From NCBI GenBank assembly GCA_012729695.1, contig JAAYCP010000062.1:1-46501 (forward strand): a stretch of DNA of 46,501 bases. Reading direction: 5' to 3'. The notes under the pieces are model-generated. The model had not been told where the DNA came from and did no database searches. It saw nothing but the letters and a program-made list of their open reading frames with translations. Of this stretch, positions 16,547-26,067 are shown one piece after another; positions within the stretch are counted from its first letter, which is position 1, and each line of letters starts with the position of its first letter. Source of the DNA: Actinomycetales bacterium. Its GTDB lineage: Bacteria > Actinomycetota > Actinomycetes > Actinomycetales > Dermatophilaceae. The position numbers and the translations under genes are program-made.

Positions 16547-17323
16547 ATGACCCTCTCGGCGCAGGGCCGCGTCGCCGTCGTCACCGGGGCTGCCGGCGGC
16601 ATCGGCGAGGGTCTGGCCCGCAAGCTCGCCGCCGAGGGCGCCCGGGTGGTCGTCTCCGATCTCGACACCGAGCGCGCCCACGCGGTCGCCCAGGACATCG
16701 GTGCGCTCCTCGTCGCGGGTGACGCGGCGAGCGAGGACGGGGTCGCGGCGCTCATCGAGACCGTCGAGGCCGAGCTCGGCCCGATCGAGATGTTCTTCGG
16801 CAACGCCGGCCTCGACGTCGGCCGTTCGCTCGACGCCTCCGAGGAGGACTGGGCCCGCAGCTGGGAGGTCAACCTCATGGCCCACGTCCGGGCGGCACGC
16901 CTCCTCGTGCCCGGCTGGGTCGAGCGGGGCGAGGGCTGGTTCGTCTCGACCGCCTCCGCAGCCGGCCTGTTGACGATGATCCAGGCCCCCGCATACTCCG
17001 TCACCAAGCACGGCGCGGTCGCATTCGCGGAGTGGTTGTCGGTGACCTACCGGCACAAGGGGATTCACGTCCACTGCATCTGTCCGCAGGGCGTGCAGAC
17101 GCCGCTGCTCGATCGTGCCGGCGCGCTGGCCGAGGTCGTGGGTCGCGACCGCATCCTCTCCCCCGAGGAGGTCGCCGACGCCACCTGGGCAGCGATGCAG
17201 CAGGACCGCTTCCTCGTCCTGCCCCACCCGGAGGTCGCCGGCTACTACGTCACCCGCGCCACGCATACCGATGCCTGGCTCAAGGGGATGAACCGCCTGC
17301 AGCGGCAGTACGAGCAGCGCTAG
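16547..17323 (+). CDS. SDR family oxidoreductase
   Basis: A 258-residue classical SDR with TGAAGGIG at 13-20, an acidic residue after strand 2 (SDLD, suggesting NAD), GNAGLD in place of NNAG, and Y150/K154 (YSVTK). Start 16547 is chosen because GGAG lies 6 bp upstream and the stop of the preceding SDR is one base away; ATG 16532, inside the preceding gene, is an alternative. It differs clearly from its neighbour, so the pair is not a recent duplication. The substrate is unknown. It converges on pepN, leaving only 9 bp between the stops. Confidence 0.87.
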   Translation: MTLSAQGRVAVVTGAAGGIGEGLARKLAAEGARVVVSDLDTERAHAVAQDIGALLVAGDAASEDGVAALIETVEAELGPIEMFFGNAGLDVGRSLDASEEDWARSWEVNLMAHVRAARLLVPGWVERGEGWFVSTASAAGLLTMIQAPAYSVTKHGAVAFAEWLSVTYRHKGIHVHCICPQGVQTPLLDRAGALAEVVGRDRILSPEEVADATWAAMQQDRFLVLPHPEVAGYYVTRATHTDAWLKGMNRLQRQYEQR

Positions 17324-17332
17324 CCACCCGCC

Positions 17333-19822
17333 TCAGGCCTGCGCGAACGTCTCCCGGGAGACGATCGCCTCGCGCAGCTCGCTGAGGCCGTCGACCATCG
17401 CTCGGCGCACGCCCGGCGTGAGGTCGTCGCGCTCCAGGGTGCGCACGATGAGCGCCTCGGTCTCGCGGTCGACGAGCCGGCTGGGGAAGGCGAGACCCGC
17501 CACCCGCTGCAGGGCGTCGTCCCCCATCGTGGCCGACATCGCCGGGATATCGACGACATACCGATCCCGGTATGCGCTGAGCACCTCGAGCGACCCGCTC
17601 ACCCAGAACGACCCGGCGATGGCGTTGGCCTCGTAGTTCGAGATCGTGGGGTTCGTTGTGAGCTCCGCCCAGGCCCACTCCTTCGCGTCGGCGGTCGGGA
17701 TGCTGGCGCGCGCGGAGAGCGCGGCGAGCTTCCCGGTGAGGGTGTTGTCCGCACGCCGGGCCGTCTCGATCCCCTCCAGCCCCAGCCAGCCACGGCGGGC
17801 GAGTGCGCCCACGACGAGCCAGCGGAAGTCGCTGTCGTGCTCGAGCCCCTCGGGGAGCCCGTCGCCTCCCGCCCACAGCTCGAGGAGGTCGCGGTCCGTG
17901 CTGACCCGGGCCAGCGCGCGAGCGGCGGCGAGCATGGCGCTCGACCCCGGCTCGGCCGAGTCCAGTCGGGCCTGCGCTGCCCGGGCAGTGCTCGCCTCGG
18001 CCTCGCTCTCGAGGTCCTCGGGCAGGAAGGCAGGGATGACGCGACTCGTGAGGGCGTTGAGGCTGCGGCCGAGGATGGCGGCGTTGGACTCCGTCGGCCA
18101 TGCGGTCTCGACGAGACGCACCAGCCGCTGCGGAGGAGCACTCGCGCGGTAGACCCCCTCGATGACCGCGCTCCACAGGACGGCCCGCACCTGCGCGTCG
18201 GCGATGCGCGGCATCACCTCGGGGACGAGGTCGTGCTGTGCCGCCGACAGGTCCACGGTGGCCCAGGTGAGGTCGGTCGCGTTCGGGAGGGTGATCCCGC
18301 CGCCGCGCACGGCGTCGGGCAGCGGCACCTCGTCGGCGGTGAGCGTGATGCGCTCGGTGACGATGGAGCCGTCGGCGTCGATCCGGCCGATGTCCACGGT
18401 GTGCGGACGCTGGGCCGGGTGGTCGGCCGGGGGCTCCCTGCGGAGCACCTCCCCGTCGACGGACAGCACGTCGACCCCGGCGGTGCGTAGCCACACCTCT
18501 GACCACTCCTGGAGCGACTGCCCGGAAGCCTGCTCCATGACGGCGAGGAAGTCGGCCAGCCGGCCGTTGGCGTAGGCATGATCGGTCAGGTAGGTCCGGA
18601 TGCCGGTGATGAAGGCCTCGTCACCGATGTACGCGATGAGCTGGCGCAGGACCGAGGCGCCCTTGGCGTAGGAGATGCCGTCGAAGTTCTGCAGGGCCGA
18701 CTGGGCGTCCGGCGTGGGCGACCCGGCGACCGGGTGGGTGGACGGGGTGCGCTCCGCCGCATACCCCCAGAGCTTGCGCGACATGGAGAACTCGACCCAC
18801 GCCTCACGGAAGCTCGTGGCGGAGACAAGGGTCCGGTAGGCCATGTACTCGGCGAACGACTCGTTGAGCCACAGGTCGTCCCACCATGTCATCGTCACGA
18901 GGTCGCCGAACCACATGTGCGCCATCTCGTGGGCGATCGTGTTGGCCCGGCCGAGGATCTGGTCCTCGCTCGCGGCGCCCCGGAAGATCATCGAGTCCCG
19001 GAAGGTGACGCAGCCGGGGTTCTCCATCGCGCCGGCGTTGAACTCGGGGACGAAGACCTGGTGGTAGGAACCGAAGGGATAACGGATCCCGAAGAGCGAG
19101 TGGTAGTAGTCGAGGCTCTGGGCGGTCACCTCGAGGATGCCGTCCGCCTGCGCGGTCAGCGCCTCCCGGAGTGAGCGCCGGGCGTGCACGCCGAGTGGGA
19201 CGCCGTCGTGCTCGGCGTAGACCGAGGCGTACGGTCCGGCGCACACCGTGACGAAGTAGGTCGCGAGCGGCGCGGTCTCGGCGAGCACCCACCTCCCGTC
19301 GCCGTGGTGCTCGGCGGCTCCGTTGCCGAGCACGGACCACTGCGGCGGAGCGGTCACGGTCACCTGGTAGGGCGCCTTGAGGTCGGGCTGGTCGAAGCAG
19401 GCGAAGACGGTCGGCGCGGCGTCGAGGAAGAGGTGCCCGTAGACATAGATCTCGCCGTCCGCCGGGTCGACGGCGCGGTGCAGCCCCTGCCCGTCCCGGG
19501 AGAACCGCATCGTGCCGCGGGCCTCGAGCACGTTCCGCTCCGCCAGGCCCGGCAGGGGTATGCGTCCGCGCGCCAGGTCGTCCGCCGCACCTTCGAGGTC
19601 GAGTGGCGCACCGTTGAGGAGGACGCTGTGGATGCTCTCGGGACGGAAGTCCACCCAGGTGCTCGCACCGGGGCTGCTGCACGTGAACTCGATCCGGGCA
19701 CTCGACTCGAAGGTGGTGTCCGAGGGGGTGAGATCGAGATCGACCGTCATGCGGTCGACTGTGATGAGGCCGGCACGCTCGCGTGCCTCGGTGCGCAGCA
19801 GCGGCGCGTGCTTGGTCGTCAC
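17333..19822 (-). CDS. pepN: Aminopeptidase N (M1 family)
   Basis: An 829-residue zinc metallopeptidase that removes N-terminal residues from peptides in the cytoplasm. The exopeptidase motif GAMEN is at 264-268. The zinc site is H298-E299-x-x-H302 followed by E321 (HEMAHMWFGD and LNESFAEY). The C-terminal ERAP1-like helical domain fills the last 350 residues. The length is normal for actinobacterial PepN. The GTG start at 19822 has TAGGGT 7 bp upstream, which predicts a leaderless mRNA. It stands alone, with the ABC exporter 51 bp upstream on the same strand. Confidence 0.96.
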   Translation of the reverse strand: MTTKHAPLLRTEARERAGLITVDRMTVDLDLTPSDTTFESSARIEFTCSSPGASTWVDFRPESIHSVLLNGAPLDLEGAADDLARGRIPLPGLAERNVLEARGTMRFSRDGQGLHRAVDPADGEIYVYGHLFLDAAPTVFACFDQPDLKAPYQVTVTAPPQWSVLGNGAAEHHGDGRWVLAETAPLATYFVTVCAGPYASVYAEHDGVPLGVHARRSLREALTAQADGILEVTAQSLDYYHSLFGIRYPFGSYHQVFVPEFNAGAMENPGCVTFRDSMIFRGAASEDQILGRANTIAHEMAHMWFGDLVTMTWWDDLWLNESFAEYMAYRTLVSATSFREAWVEFSMSRKLWGYAAERTPSTHPVAGSPTPDAQSALQNFDGISYAKGASVLRQLIAYIGDEAFITGIRTYLTDHAYANGRLADFLAVMEQASGQSLQEWSEVWLRTAGVDVLSVDGEVLRREPPADHPAQRPHTVDIGRIDADGSIVTERITLTADEVPLPDAVRGGGITLPNATDLTWATVDLSAAQHDLVPEVMPRIADAQVRAVLWSAVIEGVYRASAPPQRLVRLVETAWPTESNAAILGRSLNALTSRVIPAFLPEDLESEAEASTARAAQARLDSAEPGSSAMLAAARALARVSTDRDLLELWAGGDGLPEGLEHDSDFRWLVVGALARRGWLGLEGIETARRADNTLTGKLAALSARASIPTADAKEWAWAELTTNPTISNYEANAIAGSFWVSGSLEVLSAYRDRYVVDIPAMSATMGDDALQRVAGLAFPSRLVDRETEALIVRTLERDDLTPGVRRAMVDGLSELREAIVSRETFAQA

Positions 19823-19829
19823 CTCACCG

Positions 19830-19835
19830 ACCCTA
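19830..19835 (-). promoter_or_regulatory. -10 box (TAGGGT) for leaderless pepN
   Basis: On the minus strand TAGGGT ends 7 bp before GTG 19822, placing transcription start at the start codon. Confidence 0.5.
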
Positions 19836-19873
19836 TGCGGTGGACGGGATACGCGCCGCGCAACCCGGGACGG

Positions 19874-21856
19874 TCACTCGGAGTGCATCGCGGCGCTGAA
19901 CTGCGCGGCGTGCAGGCGCGCAAAGGCGCCGCCGGCCGCGAGGAGCTCGTCGTGGTTGCCCTGCTCGACGATGCGGCCTTCCTCCATGACGAGGATGAGG
20001 TCGGCGTCGCGGATCGTCGAGAGCCGGTGGGCGATGACGAAGGACGTGCGGTCGGCGCGGAGGGCGGCCATCGCCTGCTGGACGAGCACCTCGGTGCGGG
20101 TGTCGACCGAGGAGGTCGCCTCGTCGAGGATGAGCAGGTCCGGCTCGGAGATGAAGGCGCGGGCGATGGTGACGAGCTGCTTCTCACCGGCGGAGAGGTT
20201 GGAGGCCTCGTCGTCGAGCACCGTGTCGTAGCCGTCGGGCAGGGTGTGGACGAACCGGTCGACGTAGGTGGCCGTAGCCGCCGCCACGACCTCTTCGTCG
20301 GTCGCCCCGGGCTTGCCGTAGGCGATGTTGTCCCGGATGGTGCCCGCGAACAGCCAGGTGTCCTGCAGCACCATCCCGACCCGCGAGCGCAGCTCCTGCC
20401 GGCTCATCTGCGTGATGTCGACGCCGTCGACCGTGATCCGTCCGGCGTCGAGCTCGTAGAACCGCATGATGAGGTTGACGAGGGTGGTCTTCCCGGCGCC
20501 GGTGGGCCCGACGATGGCCACGGTCTGGCCCGGCTCGACGCAGAGGTCGAGGTCCTCGATGAGCGGCTGGTTCGGGTCGTAGGAGAAGCTCACGCCCTGG
20601 AACTCGACCCGCCCGGACCGGTCGGTGACGACCTGCCCCTCGACGGGGTCCGGCTCCTCCTCCACGGCATCGAGCACCTCGAAGACCCGCTCGGCCGAGG
20701 CCACCCCGCTCTGCATGAGGTTGGCCATCGAGGCCACCTGTGTGAGCGGCTGGGTGAACTGCCGCGAGTACTGGATGAACGCCTGGATGTCACCCACCGA
20801 GAGGTGGCCGTTCGCGACGCGCAGCCCGCCGACCACGGCCACGAGGACGTAGTTGAGGTTCCCGATGAAGATCAGTGCGGGCATGATGATGCCGCTCACG
20901 AACTGGGCGCCGAAGCTCGCGCGGTACAGCTCGTCGTTGCTCACGTCGAAACGGGCCTGCGCCTCCTTCTGCCGGCCGAAGACCTTGACCAGGTTGTGGC
21001 CGGTGAAGGACTCCTCCACGACAGCCGTCACGTCGCCCGTGGACCGCCACTGGTCCTTGAAGTGGACCTGGGCCCGCTTGCCGATCGCGCCGGCGACGAT
21101 GATCGTCACGGGCACGGTGACGAGGGCGATGAGGGCGAGGAGCGGCGAGATCCAGAACATCATGCCGAGCATCGCCAGCACCGTGAGCAGAGCCGTGAGC
21201 AGCTGCGCAAGGGTCTGCTGCAGACTCTGGGCCATGTTGTCGATGTCGTTCGTGACCCGGGAGAGGATCTCTCCGCGAGGCTGCCGGTCGAAGTAGCTGA
21301 GGGGCAGCCGGTGCAGCTTGTCCTCGACGTCGCGGCGCACCCCGAAGATCGCGCGGTTGACGACCCCGACGAGGATGCGGGCCTGGAGCCACTGGAACAG
21401 CGCTGCCAGGACGAAGAGGCCCACGGCGAGCCCGAGGATCCGCGAGACGGCGTCGAAGTCGACGCCTTGTCCCGGCACCAGGTTCTCCATGGCTGCGACC
21501 ATGTCGGCGACCCGGTCCTGACCCTGGGCCCTCAGCCCCGCGACCACCTCGGCCTGCGATGCGCCCTCGGGGAGCATGCGACCGACGAGCCCCTCGAAGA
21601 TCCGGTCGGTCGCCCAGCCGAGGATCCGCGGCCCGGCTGCCTGGAGCAGGACCGAGATCACGCCCATGGCGATGGCGAGGAGCACGAGGCCCCGCTGGGG
21701 GGCGAGCAAACCGATGAGGCGTCGGGCACTGGCCAGGAAGCTCTTCGGCTTGTCCGTCGGTGCGCTCAGCGCGTTGTGCGGCGGGCCGGGGGTGCGAGCA
21801 GGTCCGCGACGCTCGGCCGCGGCCTTCTCCTCCTCGGTGAGTATGCGATCGGTCAC
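19874..21856 (-). CDS. ABC exporter half-transporter (canonical ATP site, degenerate signature)
   Basis: A 660-residue type IV ABC exporter subunit: a long charged N-terminus, six transmembrane segments and a C-terminal nucleotide-binding domain. Walker A GPTGAGKT is at 450-457, Walker B is LLILDEATSSVD with the catalytic glutamate, and the H loop is VIAHRLSTI. Its signature is LSAGEKQ where LSGGQ is usual. It overlaps the upstream partner by four bases, and the two form a heterodimer with one consensus and one degenerate ATP site. Exported substrates in this class are drugs, lipids or peptides; none can be named here. Confidence 0.93.
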   Translation of the reverse strand: MTDRILTEEEKAAAERRGPARTPGPPHNALSAPTDKPKSFLASARRLIGLLAPQRGLVLLAIAMGVISVLLQAAGPRILGWATDRIFEGLVGRMLPEGASQAEVVAGLRAQGQDRVADMVAAMENLVPGQGVDFDAVSRILGLAVGLFVLAALFQWLQARILVGVVNRAIFGVRRDVEDKLHRLPLSYFDRQPRGEILSRVTNDIDNMAQSLQQTLAQLLTALLTVLAMLGMMFWISPLLALIALVTVPVTIIVAGAIGKRAQVHFKDQWRSTGDVTAVVEESFTGHNLVKVFGRQKEAQARFDVSNDELYRASFGAQFVSGIIMPALIFIGNLNYVLVAVVGGLRVANGHLSVGDIQAFIQYSRQFTQPLTQVASMANLMQSGVASAERVFEVLDAVEEEPDPVEGQVVTDRSGRVEFQGVSFSYDPNQPLIEDLDLCVEPGQTVAIVGPTGAGKTTLVNLIMRFYELDAGRITVDGVDITQMSRQELRSRVGMVLQDTWLFAGTIRDNIAYGKPGATDEEVVAAATATYVDRFVHTLPDGYDTVLDDEASNLSAGEKQLVTIARAFISEPDLLILDEATSSVDTRTEVLVQQAMAALRADRTSFVIAHRLSTIRDADLILVMEEGRIVEQGNHDELLAAGGAFARLHAAQFSAAMHSE

Positions 21857-23604
21857 GATGCGCTCCCTGCCGCCGCCCCGGGCAGTGTCGCCGCCTGGCT
21901 CTCCACGATCTCCCGGTAGGTCGGGCAGGACCCGAGCAGCTCGTCGTGCGTGCCGATGCCGACGATGCCGCCGTCCTCGATGACGACGATCTGGTCGGCG
22001 TCGATGATCGTTGCGACGCGTTGGGCGACGACGATGACGGTCGTGTGCTCGGTCGTCTCCGCCAGGGCCTCGCGCAGGCGGGCGTCGGTGGCCACATCGA
22101 GGGCGGAGAAGGAGTCGTCGAAGAGGAGGATGTCGGCACTACGCACGAGCGCGCGGGCGATGGCGAGCCGCTGTCGCTGGCCGCCGGAGACGTTCGTCCC
22201 GCCCTGGGCGATCCGCGCCTCGAGGCCACCGTCCATGCGCGTGACGAAGTCCTCCGCCTGGGCGACCCGGAGCGCCCGCCAGAGGTTCTCGTCGGAAGCG
22301 TCCGGGTCGCCGTAGCGCAGGTTGCTGGCGACCGTGCCGGTGAAGAGGTAGGGCTTCTGCGGCACGTAGGCGATCCGGGCCCAGACGTCCTCCAGACGGG
22401 CCTGCCGGACATCCACACCGCCGACGAGGACCGCACCCTCGGTGACGTCGTGCAGCCGAGGGATGAGGCTGAGCACCGTGCTCTTGCCCGAGCCCGTCGA
22501 TCCGATGATGGCCGTGGTCGTCCCCGGCGTGGCGACGAAGGAGATCCCGTCCAGCACCGGTGCCTCGGCCCCCGGGTAGCGGAACGTGACATCCCTGAAC
22601 TCGACCCCCGCATACTCTGCCGTGATCGGTTGTGGCGCACCGGGATCGACGACGGTCGACTCGGTGTCCAGCACCTCGACGATGCGCCTGGCGCTGACCT
22701 CCGCGCGCGGGATCATCATCGCCGCCATCGTCGTCATCATCACTGCCATGAGGACCTGGATGAGGTACTGCATGAAGGCGATGAGCGAGCCCACCTGGAC
22801 CGCGCCGCTGTCCACGCGGTGCGCACCGAACCAGAGGACCGCGGCGCTGGAGAGGTTGAAGATGACCATGACGGTCGGGAAGGCGAGTGCCATCAGCTTG
22901 CCCACGGAGATCGAGGCGTCGGTGTACTCGACGTTGGCCGCCTCGAAGCGGTCCCTCTCGACCTGCTCCCGGACGAAGGCGCGCACGACGCGCACGCCGG
23001 TGATCTGCTCACGGAGGATCCGGTTGACCCGGTCGACCGCCTCCTGCATCACCTTGAACCACGGCACCATCCGGCTGATCACGAGACCGATCGCGACGGC
23101 GAGCAGCGGCACGGCGACCGCCATGATCCAGGCGAGCCCGGCATCCTCCTGGAGCGCCATGAAGACGCCGCCGATCATCATGATCGGCGCCTGGACGACG
23201 ACGAGGAGCATCATCGTCAGGACGGTCTGGACCTGGGTGACGTCGTTGCCGGCCCGGGTGATGAGGGTGGGGGCGCCGAAGCCGATCACCTCGCGCTCAC
23301 TGAACCTCAGGACGGTGGAGAAGACCTGGGCGCGGGTGTCCCGTCCGACCGCCGCCGAGACCTGGGCCGACAGCCGAACGGCCGCGATGGCGGCGAGGAT
23401 CGCTACCAGCGAGACACCGAGCATGATGGCCCCGGTGCGGACGATGTAGTCGACATCGCCGAGCGTGACGCCCTGGTCGATGATGCGACCGTTCAGGTTC
23501 GGCAGGTAGAGGTTCGCGAGGACGCCGACGACCTGGAGTGCGGCGATCGCAGCGAGCAGTCCGGCGTAGGCGGGGAGTCCGCGTCGGAGCAGCCGGATGA
23601 GCAC
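21853..23604 (-). CDS. ABC exporter half-transporter (degenerate ATP site partner)
   Basis: A 583-residue half-transporter with six transmembrane segments and a nucleotide-binding domain. Walker A GSTGSGKS starts at residue 368 and the signature is VSGGQRQRLA, intact. Walker B reads ILLFDDSFSALD, with Asp where the catalytic Glu should be, and the H loop is VVAQRVATI, with Gln for His. These are the marks of the degenerate partner in heterodimeric exporters such as TM287/288 or BmrCD. The GTG start at 23604 has TAGGAT 6 bp upstream, and ATGA coupling leads into the second subunit. Confidence 0.93.
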   Translation of the reverse strand: MLIRLLRRGLPAYAGLLAAIAALQVVGVLANLYLPNLNGRIIDQGVTLGDVDYIVRTGAIMLGVSLVAILAAIAAVRLSAQVSAAVGRDTRAQVFSTVLRFSEREVIGFGAPTLITRAGNDVTQVQTVLTMMLLVVVQAPIMMIGGVFMALQEDAGLAWIMAVAVPLLAVAIGLVISRMVPWFKVMQEAVDRVNRILREQITGVRVVRAFVREQVERDRFEAANVEYTDASISVGKLMALAFPTVMVIFNLSSAAVLWFGAHRVDSGAVQVGSLIAFMQYLIQVLMAVMMTTMAAMMIPRAEVSARRIVEVLDTESTVVDPGAPQPITAEYAGVEFRDVTFRYPGAEAPVLDGISFVATPGTTTAIIGSTGSGKSTVLSLIPRLHDVTEGAVLVGGVDVRQARLEDVWARIAYVPQKPYLFTGTVASNLRYGDPDASDENLWRALRVAQAEDFVTRMDGGLEARIAQGGTNVSGGQRQRLAIARALVRSADILLFDDSFSALDVATDARLREALAETTEHTTVIVVAQRVATIIDADQIVVIEDGGIVGIGTHDELLGSCPTYREIVESQAATLPGAAAGSAS

Positions 23605-23610
23605 TCGGGA

Positions 23611-23616
23611 ATCCTA
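23611..23616 (-). promoter_or_regulatory. -10 box (TAGGAT) for the ABC exporter operon
   Basis: On the minus strand TAGGAT ends 6 bp before GTG 23604, so the mRNA would be leaderless. Confidence 0.5.
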
Positions 23617-23668
23617 CGTCGACGCACTGACAGCCGCGCGACGATTTTGCAGGCGGGCGAGTGCCGGC

Positions 23669-24529
23669 TCAGCGCAGCCGCTGGCCGGCCATCTCCTCGA
23701 GGCGGGCGATGCGCTCCGGCATGGGCGGGTGGGTCGAGAAGAAGCGCGAGACGTCCTGGGCCCGGAACGGGTTGACGATCATCATGTGACTGGTGTTGAC
23801 GATCTCCGGGTTGGGCGGAAGCGGAGCGCGCGCAACGCCGTACTGGAGCTTGTGCAGGGCCGAGGCGAGCGCGAGCGGGTCACCGGTGAGCTCGGCGCCG
23901 TCCTCATCGGCGTCGTACTCGCGGGTGCGGCTGATCGCCATCTGGATGACGCTCGCGGCGAGCGGCGCCAGGAGGGCCATCGCGAGCATGGCCAGCGGGT
24001 TGCCGCCGTTCCGGTCCCGGCCACCGCCGAAGAACATCGCCATCTGCGCCACCGAGGTGATGATGCCGGCGAGCGCCGCGGCCACGGAGCCGGTGAGGAT
24101 GTCGCGGTTGTAGACGTGCATGAGCTCGTGGCCGAGGACCCCGCGCAGCTCCCGCTCGTCGAGGAGCTCGAGGATGCCCTGGGTGCAGCAGACCGCCGCG
24201 TTGTCGGGGTTGCGGCCGGTCGCGAACGCGTTCGGCGCCTGCGTCGGGCTGATGTAGAGCCGTGGCATCGGCTTGCCCGCCTTCTGCGAGAGCTCACGCA
24301 CGATCCGGTACATCGTCGGCGCCTGCTGCTCGGTGACCGGAACCGCGCGCATGGCCCGGATGGCCAGCTTGTCGGAGTTCCAGTAGCCGTAGAAGGTCGT
24401 CACGACACCGATGAGCGCGAACAGCCAGATGTACCGCCCGTTTCCGATGAGGGCGCCCACACCGAGGAGCAGCGCCCAGATCATCCCGAAGAGGGCGGCA
24501 GTCTTCAGTCCATTGAAATGGTTCTTCAT
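23669..24529 (-). CDS. htpX: M48 family membrane metalloprotease HtpX
   Basis: A 286-residue membrane zinc protease that degrades misfolded membrane proteins. Two transmembrane segments fill residues 10-50, the zinc motif is H134-E135-x-x-H138 ([11 protein letters not shown]), the third ligand glutamate is in [10 protein letters not shown] near 205, and a further hydrophobic hairpin lies between them. ATG 24529 is chosen because homologues begin [14 protein letters not shown]; the long frame upstream would overlap nuoN. A TAGCGT box at 24540-24545 lies 10 bp before the start, in the 59-bp gap from nuoN, and may give an almost leaderless mRNA. Confidence 0.94.
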   Translation of the reverse strand: MKNHFNGLKTAALFGMIWALLLGVGALIGNGRYIWLFALIGVVTTFYGYWNSDKLAIRAMRAVPVTEQQAPTMYRIVRELSQKAGKPMPRLYISPTQAPNAFATGRNPDNAAVCCTQGILELLDERELRGVLGHELMHVYNRDILTGSVAAALAGIITSVAQMAMFFGGGRDRNGGNPLAMLAMALLAPLAASVIQMAISRTREYDADEDGAELTGDPLALASALHKLQYGVARAPLPPNPEIVNTSHMMIVNPFRAQDVSRFFSTHPPMPERIARLEEMAGQRLR

Positions 24530-24588
24530 GCCAGGGACAACGCTAGCGAGTGTGCCGGTGCTTCCGGACCCTGCTCGCTCAGCAATCG

Positions 24589-26067
24589 CTACCGGAACAC
24601 GAGCGCGGGCAGGACGCTCGTCACGACGAGCGCGACGCCTCCGATGAGGAGCGCGAGCCGGCTGCCCGGCATCCGCTGCAGCGGGCCGCCCGACCGGCCG
24701 GCGGCCAGGAGCATCGTCACCCAGCGGAGATAGACCGCGACACCGAGCACCGCACCGACGACGGCGAGCGCGGCGACCGGCCACAGATCCGGTGTCGCCA
24801 CGGGCTGCAGGGCCGCGATCTTGGCGACGAGGCCGATGACTCCGGGAGGCAGGCCGGCGAGCGAGAGCAGCGCCAGGATGAGCAGGCTGCCGAGGACGAG
24901 ATGGTTCCGCGCCAGCCCCGCCGTGTGCGAGAGCTCGCGGGCGCGGCCCGGGACGCCTGCGCCGACCGGCCCGTGGACGAGGTGCACGACGATGAACGCC
25001 ACGGCCGTCGCGATGACGTAGGCGGCCAGGTAGCCGGCCGCAGCAACCGTCCCGGCCGGGGTGAGAGCCACGAGCGGGAGGACCACCCAACCGGCCTGAC
25101 CCACCGCGGACCACGCGAGGAGGCGCACCGGATCCACCTGGCGGAGGGCGATGAGGTTGCCCAGGAGCATCGAGATCAGGGCCAGTCCGGCGAGCGCGAC
25201 GACCACTCCGGTGGCCGATGGCGCCTGCACCACCGAGGACAGGGCACGCACGACCGTGACGAGGGCTCCCAGCGCCGCGATCTTCGAGACCGTCGCCAGG
25301 GCGAGGGTGATGGGGACGGCGGCCCCCGCATACGTCGTCGGCGTCCAGGCGTGGAACGGCACGAGGCTCAGCTTGAACCCGAGTCCGGCGAGGAGGACGA
25401 GGACGGCCGCGACCAGGACGAGCCGCTCCTCCGGCACGCGCCAGGCGTCGCGAAGCCCGCTCGTGGCGAAGGTCGAGGAGCCGGTGGCGATGACCCAGAG
25501 CGCGACGCCGAGCGCGAGGAGGGCGAAGGACAGGACCGAGGTGACGAGGAGGGTCAGCGCTCCGTGCAGCGCCTCGCGGCGCGCGGCGAGCGCGACCAGG
25601 GCGATCATCGGGAGGGTGGCCAGCTCCAGGCCGACGAGCCAGGTGCCGAGGTCCTGGGCGGCGACGACTGCGGTCGCGCCGGCGGTGGCGGCCAGCACGA
25701 GGGCGGCCGAGACCGCCGGTCCCCCGCGCAGCGGGTCACCGGCACCGGTGCGCCAGGTGTCGCCCACGAGCATGAGCAGGACGACGGCGGCCGCGACGAG
25801 AGCACACATCTGGAGGACGCCGGCCATCCGGTCGGCGGCGTAGAGGCAGGCACCCTCGGGTGCCTCGAGGCAGAGCGACCGCAGCGGCTCGGCGCGGGTG
25901 GCGCCGTAGCCGGCGACCGCAACCCCCGCCCCGAGGGCTACGAGGGCCACGCCGAGATGCGGCATCCGGGCACGTGGCGAGATCGCATCGATGACGAGTA
26001 CGAGAAGGGCGCCCAGCGCCGGGGCCAGCACCGGCGTGAGCGCGAACCAGTCGACGGCGACTCTCAT
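24589..26067 (-). CDS. nuoN: NADH-quinone oxidoreductase subunit N
   Basis: A 492-residue antiporter-like membrane subunit of complex I with about 14 hydrophobic segments. The conserved core is visible: [19 protein letters not shown] (the lysine and 'PFH-W-PD-Y' motif) and [17 protein letters not shown]. The ATG overlaps the nuoM stop (ATGA). It is the last gene of the run nuoC-H-I-J-K-L-M-N. It moves protons across the membrane, driven by conformational coupling from the peripheral arm. Confidence 0.93.
   Translation of the reverse strand: MRVAVDWFALTPVLAPALGALLVLVIDAISPRARMPHLGVALVALGAGVAVAGYGATRAEPLRSLCLEAPEGACLYAADRMAGVLQMCALVAAAVVLLMLVGDTWRTGAGDPLRGGPAVSAALVLAATAGATAVVAAQDLGTWLVGLELATLPMIALVALAARREALHGALTLLVTSVLSFALLALGVALWVIATGSSTFATSGLRDAWRVPEERLVLVAAVLVLLAGLGFKLSLVPFHAWTPTTYAGAAVPITLALATVSKIAALGALVTVVRALSSVVQAPSATGVVVALAGLALISMLLGNLIALRQVDPVRLLAWSAVGQAGWVVLPLVALTPAGTVAAAGYLAAYVIATAVAFIVVHLVHGPVGAGVPGRARELSHTAGLARNHLVLGSLLILALLSLAGLPPGVIGLVAKIAALQPVATPDLWPVAALAVVGAVLGVAVYLRWVTMLLAAGRSGGPLQRMPGSRLALLIGGVALVVTSVLPALVFR

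Noticed and set aside
19184..21919. 911-codon open frame on the plus strand, antisense to pepN and the ABC genes
   Set aside because: It lies opposite genuine domain-containing genes, its product is Gly/Asp/Glu/His/Arg-rich with no family pattern, and such frames arise from third-position G+C bias.
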